In this document: one piece after another, positions 20,947-30,741 of the stretch
How the letters are laid out: each line of letters starts with the position of its first letter
Position numbering within the stretch: position 1 is the first letter of the stretch
DNA from: Ectocarpus siliculosus
Taxonomy: Eukaryota; Sar; Phaeophyceae; Ectocarpales; Ectocarpaceae
Length of the DNA stretch: 57,548 nucleotides
Direction of reading: 5' to 3'
Assembly: GCA_000310025.1 (NCBI GenBank)
Contig: FN649746.1
Location: forward strand, 2,313,105-2,370,652
Translations under genes and position numbers: made by a program
The notes under the pieces: generated by a model
Databases searched by the model: none
Told to the model about the DNA's origin: nothing
What the model saw: the letters and a program-made list of their open reading frames with translations, nothing else

Positions 20947-22561
20947 TCTGTTCCACGCTTCCACCGGCCACGTGAACGAATTTTTGATGCGTGAGACTGC
21001 CAAGCAGCAGGGTGTTCGGCTGGTCGGGGAGCTGCAGCCATGTGTGGGCTGTGTGGAGGCGAAGGGCAGGAGGGCCCCGGTGCCGCGGCGTGGGACACGC
21101 GCTGCGGTGCCGTTCGGCAAGGTCCACATCGATCTCACGGGCCCGTTCACCGAGGCGATGGACGGCTCCCGGTACCTGATCATGTTCGTGGACAGCGCAT
21201 CGCGGTGGCAACGGGCGTACGGGATGCGGGCGAAGAGCGACACCCTGAAGTACGTGAAGCGCTTCTTGGCCGACATGAACGGCATGGGCACTCCGGGATG
21301 TTTCCGCATGGACAACGGCGGCGAGTTCACCGGCGCCGCTTTCATCGAGTTCTGCGACGCCGCCGGCATCCGGCGCGAGTACACCGCGCCGAACACCCCC
21401 AAACAAAACGCCGTCGCCGAGAGCGCCATCTGGCGTGCGATGAAGGGGGGCCACGCCGCGCGACGCCACATCCTCTCCATGGCCCACGTCGACCTCGCCT
21501 CCGTCCCCAACATCGGCGCCAACGGACAACGCCTGTGGCTCTCGTCGGCGCTCTGGGCATCCGGTTGTTTCAACCGCTCCGCGACGAAGGCCAATCAGGG
21601 CTGGATGTCGCCGTTCGAGGCCTTCTTCGGCCGGAAGCCGCCCCTCACCGTCGTCCCCTTTTTCCAGGAGGGTAGGATGCGCGTGAAGCGGGCCACCAAG
21701 GCGGACGTCCAATCCGCGAGGTGCTTCTACCTGCACGGCGCCAACAACCACTCGACGTCTACCGCCGTCGTTCTTCGCGCTGACACCGGTCGCCTCGCCC
21801 TCACCAACAACGTCGTGTGGGTCAACCGCCGGGCAGGAGCGCCGGCGCCGGTGCCGGCCATCGGGGGGGGTTCTTCGGTCACCGCGGCGCCCTCGCCGGC
21901 CGCCGCCGTACCTGCGGCCGATGCCGCACCGCCGCCGCCCCCGCGGACATGGACGTACTACCCCCCTGCACCAGCGACCACCGCAGCGCCGCCCCCTTCC
22001 CCGTCGATCTTCACAGGATCTTCAGCGCCGTCGCCGATCTCCGTCGCACCATCCTCAGCCCCGCCGTCGACCGCAGCCACTCCGCCCCGTTCGCCCCCGG
22101 GCCTACCGCCGCCGCCGCCGAAGCCCGCCAGCACCGCCGTCCCCGCTCCTCCGCACCCGCCGCTTTCGAAACGAGCCGTCAAGGAGTTGGGACGAGAGGA
22201 CACGAGGGTTCACGGCCGCACACGCGGCGATGGAGTGCGGTTCATGGATGAGCAACAAAAACCGCCGTCGCCACCCAGTGGCGGCACCGCTCTCCACCAC
22301 CGCCTTGAGCTGTTGGACATGATGGACAAGGACACCCTCATCTCGTCGCTCGCCACCCGGGAGGCCGTGGATCAAGGACGCCGCGACCTACCGCCCCCGC
22401 CGCAGCCGGATCCGAGTCCTGGAGGCCGTGGAAGCGGGGGGGCTGTGGGAGCTGGGGGGCCCGTGGATTCCGGAGGGGGGGGGAGACCGCCAGATGTTCG
22501 CAACGATGTTCGCCACCCGCGAGGATGTGGACGCCGCTCTTCGCGCCGAGCGTCCTCCTGA
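20947..22561 (+). CDS. integrase part of the copia polyprotein
   Basis: The open frame begins upstream of the first Met (20972), with INLFHASTGHVNEF and CVGCVEAKG forming the HHCC zinc site. The catalytic DDE set is visible: Asp in HIDLTGPF, Asp in FRMDNGGEF, Glu in NAVAESAIWRAMKGG. A long Pro/Ala-rich tail follows, as is common before copia RT. It lies in the +1 frame relative to gag-protease. Its end is an artefact of a run of seven G at 22436-22442, after which the polyprotein continues in the next frame. Its role is insertion of element cDNA into the chromosome. Confidence 0.88.
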
Positions 22562-24140
22562 CAAGATGCCTGACCTTCCGCACTGCATGGCCAGCGACCT
22601 CCGCGAGCCGAAGACGTTCAACGAGGCCATGCGGTCTCAACATTCAGAGTTATGGAATGATGCAATCGGTCGAGAGTTTTTCGGTTTGTTGGATGCAGGA
22701 ACTTTTAGTCCGGTGTAGCAACCAGTAGAGAACGCCATCAATGCTAAGTGGGTATTCAACTGTAAGGCAGACGAGTATGGATGGCCGACGAAATTCAAGG
22801 CAAGACTTGTAGCGCGGGGGGACATGCAGAGGGCTTCGATTGATTTTGGAGAATTGTTTGCACCCACCGTATCAGTGTCTAGTGTGCGCTTGTTGGCAGC
22901 ATTAGCATGTGAGCAGAATCTTGACTTGTGCCATTTTGATATTCAGCAGGCTTTTGTGCAGTCTGAGCTTGATGAGGATGTTTTCATGCGCTTACCGCAG
23001 GGGTGTGGTAGGTTATCTGGCCTGATCGTGAAGCTGTGCAAGAGTCTGTATGGTTTGAAGCAGGCATCACGACATTGGCATGCGCACCTGACGAGGTGTT
23101 TGTTACTTTTAGGTTTTTTGCAGTGTCTGGCGGATGCATGTGTTTTTCGATTGATGGAGGAGGGACGTGTGATCATGATCATCGTGGTCCACGTGGATGA
23201 CATTTTTGCTGTAGGGCAGAAGGAGAGGTGTGACAAGTTTGGCAGGGATCTCAACGAGATGGTCCCCGTGAAGAACCTTGGAGAGTTGAGGTGGTACTCC
23301 GCGTGCTTTTACGAGAGAGACGTAGAGAGAGGGCTGTTGAGGATTTCGCAGCAGAGGTTTGCCGAAGAGTTGGCTGCAGAGTACGGAATTGAGTGGGGGA
23401 GGAGTGTGCCCTTGCCTGTGAGCGTGAAGCTCACCGACTTTGACGAGAACGAAGCGTGCGCTGATGTCCCTTTTCGCGAGTTGGTAGGATCTCTGATGTG
23501 GTTGGCCACTCAAACAAGGCCGGACATCGCGAACGCAGTACGAGCAGTAGCGCGGTATTGTGCATCTCCCAAGATGGTGCACTGGAAGGCAGCACTCGGT
23601 ATTTTAGGGTACGTACGGAGGACGAGTTGGATGGGGATTACATTTGAGAGGGGAGTGGTGACTGGGATCAGCATGCAGGTGTTTGTGGATGCCGACTATG
23701 CAAGCAAGGCGACAGACCGTAGATCGGTGTCAGGAGGGCTAGTGATGTGTGGGGGAGGGTGTGTGACTTGGTTTTCGAGGACACAAAAGTGTGTCACGCT
23801 TTCCACCACGGAAGCAGAGTATGTGGCAATTGCCGATGTCTTGAAGGAAGTGTTGTTCCTGAGGCAGGTGTGGCGTTTTATGTTGCCAGATGCAGGTATG
23901 CCGTGCATCCCGGTGTTCGAGGATAATCAGGGAGCGATTCAGATTGCGCACAACCCGATCACGAACTCCAACTCGAAACACATCGATGTACGACATCACT
24001 TTATCAGGGAGCTGGTAGAGAGGAAGGAGATTTCAATTACTCATGTGCCGACGCAATTTCAGCATGCAGATTTCTTGACGAAGGCCATTAGCAAGGAGTC
24101 TTTTGCGTTGCACCGTGACTTTGTGATGAACTTGCAGTGA
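22440..24140 (+). CDS. reverse transcriptase-RNase H part of the copia polyprotein
   Basis: The frame resumes near 22440. It carries FNEAMRSQHSELWNDAI and AKWVFNCKADEYGWPTKFKA before the palm, then FDIQQAF and the catalytic VHVDDIF box. RNase H follows with DADYASKATDRRSVSGG, LSTTEAEYVA and KHIDVRHHFIRE. An in-frame TAG at 22716-22718 (FSPV-stop-QPVENAINAKW) interrupts the start of RT; the longest Met-initiated stretch after it is 22824-24140. The stop and the two preceding frameshifts make this copy doubtful as an autonomous element. The product would copy element RNA into DNA. Confidence 0.9.
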
Positions 24141-24412
24141 AGGAAGTGTTTTGGGGTCGATTCGTATTCTGTGATGGAGAGAGTGAGAGAGACGAGAGAT
24201 TGGACAAGAGAAAAGAGAGAGTCTGGTGAAGGTTGGAGGAGTTGTTGTGTTTAGTTTTTCTTGATTGTTTTGGAGGAGTTTTGATTGTGTTTGATTTTTC
24301 TTGTGATGGACTTGGAGGATTTTGGATTGTTTTGGTGAAGATATTGGTTTTTGTTTGTTTTGGAGAGATGGTAAAGAGGAATTTGGTTTTTCTCGGAGCA
24401 TGACGATGCATA

Positions 24413-24425
24413 CGAGTAGGGGGGC
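24413..24425 (+). other. polypurine tract
   Basis: gagtaggggggc lies directly before the 3' LTR, the usual position of the primer for plus-strand DNA synthesis. The 285 bp between the RNase H stop and this tract are GT-rich and non-coding. Confidence 0.75.
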
Positions 24426-24781
24426 TATTAGATATATTGGGAGTACTCGTAGCATAGTATGACGGTTGAGATGTCCGGTACGTACGTACGAAAGTAACAG
24501 TGATGAGATGCGGAGGGATAGGAACTTTCTACATATATATATTCCTTGGTTGCGAGAGGTATTTGGTGGAGATTCAGAGAGATTCGTTGAGTGACAAAGA
24601 GTGAAGGCGTGCCCAGATACCGTGAAGGTTTGACGAGCACTGGCACGCCCCCGATGAATACAATACTTTCCAATACATTTGCATTACGTTTTCAACACGT
24701 TTCCTACCCATCCACGCTCCGCCATGAGCCACCCGCTTGAGCTCCAACCACAAAGAACCGAGCCACCCGAATTATCGATCA
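24426..24781 (+). repeat. 3' LTR of the copia element
   Basis: 356 bp, identical to the 5' LTR by eye apart from one missing T. It is followed at once by the second copy of the target-site duplication gatgg. Confidence 0.92.
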
Positions 24782-24796
24782 GATGGCCCTTTCGAC

Positions 24797-25089
24797 TCAC
24801 TGAATCCGCAGGGTATGTACGATACTTCGTAGATAGCTCAATTTTGTAGAACAAGTATGCATACATTCGAGCTCTTCCTGCTGCCGCTGTTGCTGTCGCC
24901 GCTGCTTCTCGCGGCTGGCAGCACTCTTCTTACCTTCCACTACTGCTTTCGAGTTCCCTGCCTCTGCATCTCTGCATCGACTACTGGGTCAGCAGCAGCC
25001 TTCAGGGATTCGGGGACGCTGCCGCCACCCTTCTTGCGGTCCGCTTTGTTGTAGGCATCCTCACTGGTCGTAGCGTTCGGATGATCTGA
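24797..25089 (-). pseudogene. gene fragment, charged/Gln-rich C-terminus, frameshifted by an 8-bp tandem duplication
   Basis: From a possible acceptor (accag|TCAGATC) the minus strand reads NATTSEDAYNKADRKKGGG and SVPESLKAAADPVVDAE, then runs into a stop. In the next frame the text continues smoothly as KAVVEGKKSAASREKQRR and QQQRQQEELE to a stop at 24797-24799. The switch falls exactly at tctgcatc-tctgcatc (24963-24978 on the plus strand). With a single copy of the 8-mer the frame would be continuous. The composition suggests a basic helical segment. The family is not recognised and no upstream exon was found. The copia element sits about 10 bp beyond the stop. Confidence 0.5.
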
Positions 25090-25109
25090 CTGGTTGTAAC
25101 TGGCTCCAC

Positions 25110-25260
25110 GAGACACGAGAACACGAAAGAGACAAGCTCTACTGCATGAGACACGAGACAAGACACAAAACAAGACCACGAGACCCCGAGCTCACGAGCT
25201 CACGAGCTCACGAGCTCCTGCCTGGCTCACGAGTCACGAGTCATGAGTCACAAGCTTGAC
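25110..25260. repeat. CACGAG-type low-complexity repeat
   Basis: Short imperfect repeats of cacgag/gagacacgag, with four copies of gctcacga in 25188-25227 and looser variants on both sides. Simple-sequence DNA with no coding signal. Confidence 0.7.
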
Positions 25261-25360
25261 ACCCGGGTTCGCCTCTCCAACCAAACCAGGTTCGGCGCGG
25301 GGGGGGTGACTATATACAAGTATTTAGCTGAACATTTGACTGCTGTAGGACACGGAACCC

Positions 25361-28300
25361 CTATGGCGCCGGACTTGGCCGGACGTCAAAGGAAGTGGTT
25401 GGGCAGCGCCATATGATCGGCTGCTTCGTCCAGTGCAGTGAGGGACCGATCTTGTGGCTTGCCTCGTGCCTTGTACCCCACAGCAGTGCGTGGACCACTC
25501 TCCCCGCCTCGATTTCAGCCAGAAAACTTATATCATCGCTGTTGCAGCGTGTCGGCAGTCGAGATCCTCCGGCCTCCCCACCTTCTCTGTGTTCAGGTAC
25601 TACTTTGTTTCCCACCATCCATGCATGGCTGCCGTCGGAGTGGAAGTTATGCTCGAGGTGGGTTACCTCCACGTGGGCCTGATTGCCGTCAGGAACGTCA
25701 AGAAAGTCAAGCAGCGGGGGGTGAGCGACAGACTCGGCCTGTCACCTTAAGCCGAGCCGTACTCCCGTTGTACTCTGGGGGTGATTCTGCTGTCTCGTGG
25801 CGGTCTCCTACCGCCGGTAGCCTTCGTAAGTTTTTTCGTGCGGTCCGCGCGCACTCGTGTATCACTGTATGCCAGTGTTGGATATTGGTCGGGCAGAAGG
25901 GTTCGATACAATACGCCAATCGTATCGAGAAAAAAACACAAATACCGATATTTTGTTCGATATCCCGAAAATGGCTGGATACGTATCGAGTATCGATACT
26001 CGATATCGATACGGCTGTTTTGCAGGCCTCAGGTTACAAGAAGAGCGAGCGTTACGCAACTACACGTACCCTGGCACACCCGAACCCTTATCTGAAGTAT
26101 ACAGCAGTGCGCAAGACGTGCGCGCATGGTCCGGCGGCATGCAAGTAGTGGTGTTTGCCTGGTGCCAGGTGTGTGCAGTTAGTTAGTTGAACATCACGGG
26201 CACAACAACAGCGGGCACACGTTGTGACGTGATGTTGCGCATACAATAAAAAAAAAAAAGCTGCATCGTGCAAGAGGCAGGAGTTGGTTGTGTAGCTATG
26301 TCCACCAGATATATTTTACATTTTACAGTCAGTGTGCATGTGTGTATACACGTACACACTATAACAACACCGCCGTACGGTTGCGATCGAATCAGTGCAA
26401 GCTCGGCTGCGAGCAGGATTTCGTGACAAAAAAACGCGAAAAAAACTCGAACACTTGGTTTTATATTATCTTACTACCTTCAAAGTTATGCATGCAAAAT
26501 TCCACCCACCAGTTGTGGGTGCCAAACAATCAGCAATGCACCTCGAGCGAGTATCAACTCTAGAAAAACCAACAGCCAAAAGGAAACAAAAGAAAAAACA
26601 TGGCGAAAACATTATGTGCGAAAATCAAACGCTTGCCAAACTTGAACACGACGACATCACCTACGTCTATTCATCACACGCCCAACCAAGTGGTCGGACA
26701 TGAAATCAAGCACACCTTGCCATTACGTATTACAAGTCCCAAAACCAAGTTCACACAGCATAAATTGTCCGCAGGAGGTACGGCCTCTGTTCGCACTAAT
26801 GTAGCAGTTCTACTGCTGAAACTGCGGGAAACGCCAAATCTACGTAAGGAGGCAAGCTGACTCTAAAATTAACGGGGATGACTGCTACTCCTCATTCGGC
26901 AGAGGCAGCGCTATCGCCGGCGACAAAGCCGAATTCTTGAAGGCTCATGTTGCACACCGATGTGGTTCTCAGGAGCTGAGACACAGGCGCTGTTGGTGTG
27001 GTGTGTGGCTGGCAGGGGCTGGTGTGTGTGTGGTGTGTGGTTGTGATGGCAGTGGGGGGCGACAGGAGTAGGCGCGTAGCAGGCGCCTCCGGGGAGCGAA
27101 AAAAGGGGGTAGACAGCTGGGAAACTGACCCCCCCCTGGTAAAAAGGGGGCCAAAATATCGAGTATCGAATACCGATACCGATACAATACATACCGATTC
27201 GTATCGACAAATATCGGCGTGGAAACCGGCAATACCGATAGTATGCATAGACTATGCCCGCGTACCACAAATTACAGTCAACCGCCCAGCCAGATGGTTG
27301 TTTGTCGTCTCACGCCCGGGGAGATTCCCCGGTAGCGTGTCAGTGCTGTACTACGTCAGCACGCCAGCGCAGACTGTGTCTGTGTCACCGCCTAGTCAGG
27401 TCGGTTCTGCGTCATCAGGGCTGCGGAATGGTGTGCTGTGCACACCCCTCTTCACCCCTCCTCTGTCACTCTTCTTCTTTCCCTTTCTTCCCCGAGACCA
27501 CACCGTTGGCTCTTCCTAGAGAACTACTCCTGTCCCGCAAGTCTGTCCCGCAAGTCTGTGCACTAGCGACCCCCCACCGTCGCTCCGGAAGTCTCCTATG
27601 GTCACACAGTCGAGAGAAGGTTCAACCCTTTCCGTCGGTCTGAGATAGGTCACTCTTATCACCCACAGAAAAAATTATCTGAAAAGAAGTCCGGAGGTCT
27701 ACTTGTAAGGGGCTTCAAAATCATCAGGAAAAATCACAATCTTCTTCTGGTTCTTCTCCAAGAATCTACCTGGTTGATGTCGTCCCAACCTCATATTTGC
27801 AAACCCCATCAAACCCTTTCCTCTAAACCTCTGGTCAAACCACAAGAAGAATCACCCTTGTCAAGTGTCTTCATAAATTACCACCTCTGTGAAAGACGGC
27901 GGAACCTCACACGATGGATTAGACGACGAGCAACAACCTTTCACACTCCGCCCTTGGGGCAAACGGGGCAAACAGAACGAAGAGACAAACACGCAAGAAT
28001 CAGGTGCGGGCGACTGCGGACGGCGATAACGATACCACGAAACATGCGTCTCCTGTTCAAATATACTGGCCGGTGTAGAACAGAAGACGATTTGCCATTC
28101 GGCCGAACGAACGCGATTGAACTCAAGGCCTTTACTTCAACGCGGAACCCGTTTTCGTTCGTTCCCAGAGCTTGGCCGCCACCCCGTGCCTCCAGAGCTG
28201 TCCCCATCCTCAACCGATGGCAAACCCCTGTAGATCCCAAAACTAACGCTCTCTTTTGGTAGCCTTTCCGATCCCAAAAGCATGCCTCTGTTTCTCGTTT

Positions 28301-28990
28301 GCCTGGCAAACTGTAATTTTTTTCCGAACTAAGGAGAACGAAATGCAATGCCCACAGTCTATCATCATAGCCCCGTGGTGCCAATCCTGCCGCCGCCGAC
28401 AACTTGACCACGTCCTCCTCCTACATTGTCGGGGAAATGGTGGGTAATCATGCCGCTCCGGTTGATTAAATGTGCCCATCTTGAATGAAGTCCGTGCCCA
28501 ATGCCCCCTTGACGCGGTCTGCCAAACCACAGAGAAAGCCGGGAATCAAATGGCACAAGAGGCGCAGCGATTACTGATTAGAGGAAAATCGTGAAACTGG
28601 AGGCGGAAACTCTCGACACAGGAAATTCTCCATTTCACCCCAAGAGGAAAAAACGACACAGACCAGTAACTCCGCAATCGGACACTGTGACTCGAACGAC
28701 TCCACCAGGAAATGCCAATGGGAGGTGTGTTGAGGTGCGCGGTGCTTAGTTAGGTCGTATCACGGGCAGTGATCTTACACGAACAGACCCACGAGGTAAA
28801 GACCGTTCCGAGTAGAAACAACTTGCGCGTGACATTCCAGTGTCATTCGTCGTCGTATTTCACATCGCGCCTGTAGGTGCGGGTGTTGAAAGGCTGGCAA
28901 ACCTGCCCGACAGTCAAAGTTGAGCGCATTTTATAGGGGTTTCACGTCTTGGAAGAGCAAGCATCGGCAATTGGACGGCGCCATGACAGC
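25361..28990. other. region without a supported gene
   Basis: A 103-codon minus ORF at 25361-25672 has protein-like composition but overlaps plus ORFs of equal length and has no recognisable motif. 25890-26030 and 27145-27245 hold clusters of GATACC/GTATCGATAC-type repeats. 26245-26260 is an A run. 26300-27145 and 27250-28990 contain only short ORFs with no recognised family. The 3' UTR of the minus-strand gene ending at 29004 should lie at the right end of this stretch. Confidence 0.5.
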
Positions 28991-29003
28991 AGGGTCCTAG
29001 CAT

Positions 29004-30741
29004 CTACCCAGCGGTGCTCTCGGGCATCTTACAGTGTTCCTGCTGTCCTCGGATTGCCTCCATTCCGGCCATGATCGCCTTGCCGTTGGCGTCACGCGTC
29101 GGAGTGAACGTCTCGCCAAGAATACCTTTGGCATTGCGACTGACCTGTGCGTGACAGTTCACCGGACCGTCGGGGAGTAATTGTGAAGGTACTCCTTACA
29201 GCCTCCAAACATCTACAACACCTGAAAAACGTTTCATTGCAGCCTCAGACAGTGTTTCAGCCCTCAACGAAAAAACTGTAGCCCCCCGATGCCTGCGTGT
29301 CAGACGGTACTGACTGTTTGTACCCGTCGATGCATACCTCATTGTGGTCAACGGCCATGTTCATCTGCCAGGTGAGGTGATCGGGGAGATCGTACTTGTC
29401 CGTAGGGTCGCGCATGGCGATCTGGTGAAGCCTGCCGTGACTCAGGCGGACCGTAGCCTTGGGAGTTACTATCTGGAAGGAGGCGTGCTCAGACTGGTGA
29501 GTAAACACCCCACCTTCTTCAACCTCGGCGCGAGCCACGTACTCCACGCACTCGTCCATGTCGGTGGCGGTGGGATCCTTGAGATAAGCACGTGGGCGCA
29601 AGGGAAAAGGACCAAATAACCGTCATATGTAACGAGACCAGCCATGAACTTCATATAGGGGTACCGAAGCCTCTACATTCTTGCTGATCGAAGCGTTCGT
29701 GAAACACGATGTTGTAAGCTTGGTGTCTCCGCCACCAGCAACTGCGCTTATTGACGGAAAAAAATCGGAAATTCTTACCCCGAGGATCCACTCGCCCATG
29801 CCCACCGTCGTGTTCAGCCGGCGACCGTGCCTGGCGCTCTCGAGTCTCTTGCGCTCCCAGTACTATGAGGTGGTCAGCATGTTCGGACATTCCGGGGAAT
29901 ACGAGTGCAAAACGTCTGAGTGAGACCGATTGAATTGGTTTCCTAAACTCAGGTTTCGAACCAAATCTACCCCAGAAAGCAACACAGACAGGGTATCAGC
30001 GTTGCAAGCCAAAGCAGGGCACCAGAGACGAATACATCGGTGTGATACGGCGAAAGGCGAGAATGTCATACACATTATCCGCGAACCTGTTCGAAGTCGA
30101 ACGAGCGGCAGGCTCCAGGAAGGTTGGCCGCCGAGACTTGCACGTCTTGGCCGAGGGAAACCGTCCCGGGGGCGAGCAGTTTCTCTTCATCGTCGAGAAG
30201 CACGCTCAGCGAGCCATCCGCGAGGCATGGGGACAGTCCGGCGGGGCAAGAGCTGTCGAGGTTGTGGGGTTCCCTAACTTCGATTACCACTGAATGGTGA
30301 ACGCCATTCTCGTCGGTGGCGAGGACAGACAAACCTGTTAGGGTCAACGAGAAACGCAATGAAGAATATTCGGACGTGGATGGCACGCACCGTTTAAACG
30401 TTGCCCCTGTTTCGTCGACGATTTTAGCTTGATCCTAGACACGGGAGATGGCACTCAATCGCTTTGTTGTTGGTGTGGTTTCTACGCTCCTTCTTCCGAT
30501 TAGCATGGGTTCATTTACCGAAGAAGCGCGTATCAGCGCGTCGTGAGGCCCATGAAATGATTTGAAATACAGATGGCTGTAGCCATACCGGTGATGTACG
30601 TGATCTCGGGTAGGTCGGGGACGGGCGACGTGACCCGCATGTTGATGTGCATGTTGTCGTCGGCAATGAGCGAGTACCACGCCCCGTCCTCTCCGGTGAA
30701 GTCGAACTTCTGCCCAGAAAAGCCAAACATGTGACGATCGC
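29004..30741 (-). CDS. vWD-like C-terminal module (five exons)
   Basis: The preceding exon's NPTAC-G joins 30589-30741 (DRHMFGFSGQKFDFTGEDGA, INMRVTSPVP), then 30087-30334 (LSVLATDENGVHHSVVIEVR), 29779-29862 (YWERKRLESARHGRRLNTTV), 29338-29577 (HASFQIVTPKATVRLSHGRL, HLTWQMNMAVDHNE) and 29004-29144 (VSRNAKGILGETFTPTRDAN) to a TAG. Phases match at all five joins. The motif G-D-x-H-x-x-G-x-x-G-x-x-F-D-F-x-G followed by GILGE recalls von Willebrand D or plant Root_cap domains; here Arg replaces the usual Pro in GDPH. Such domains are extracellular and mediate assembly or Ca binding, so that role is an inference. Confidence 0.8.

Larger units (their letters stand above)
17461..24781 (+). mobile_element. 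Ty1/copia LTR retrotransposon, recent insertion
   Basis: Two direct LTRs (17461-17817 and 24426-24781) flank gag, protease, integrase, reverse transcriptase and RNase H in that order, which is the copia order. The 5-bp target-site duplication gatgg is exact on both sides (17456-17460 and 24782-24786). A purine-rich tract gagtagggggg precedes the 3' LTR. The LTRs differ by a single T indel (ctttgag versus cttgag), so the insertion is very young. The LTR ends read TA...CA instead of the usual TG...CA. The internal frame is broken in three places, so this copy may need another copy to move unless recoding occurs. Confidence 0.93.

Noticed and set aside
20680-21751. Minus-strand ORFs of 288-304 codons opposite integrase
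   Set aside because: GC-rich antisense of the DDE integrase, with no motif of their own.
29623-29778. Extra exon in the vWD-like module (VAGGGDTKLTTSC or NIVFHERFDQQEC)
   Set aside because: Exons 29779-29862 and 29338-29577 join directly in phase 0; none of the alternative frames in between fits the phases, so this is taken as intron.
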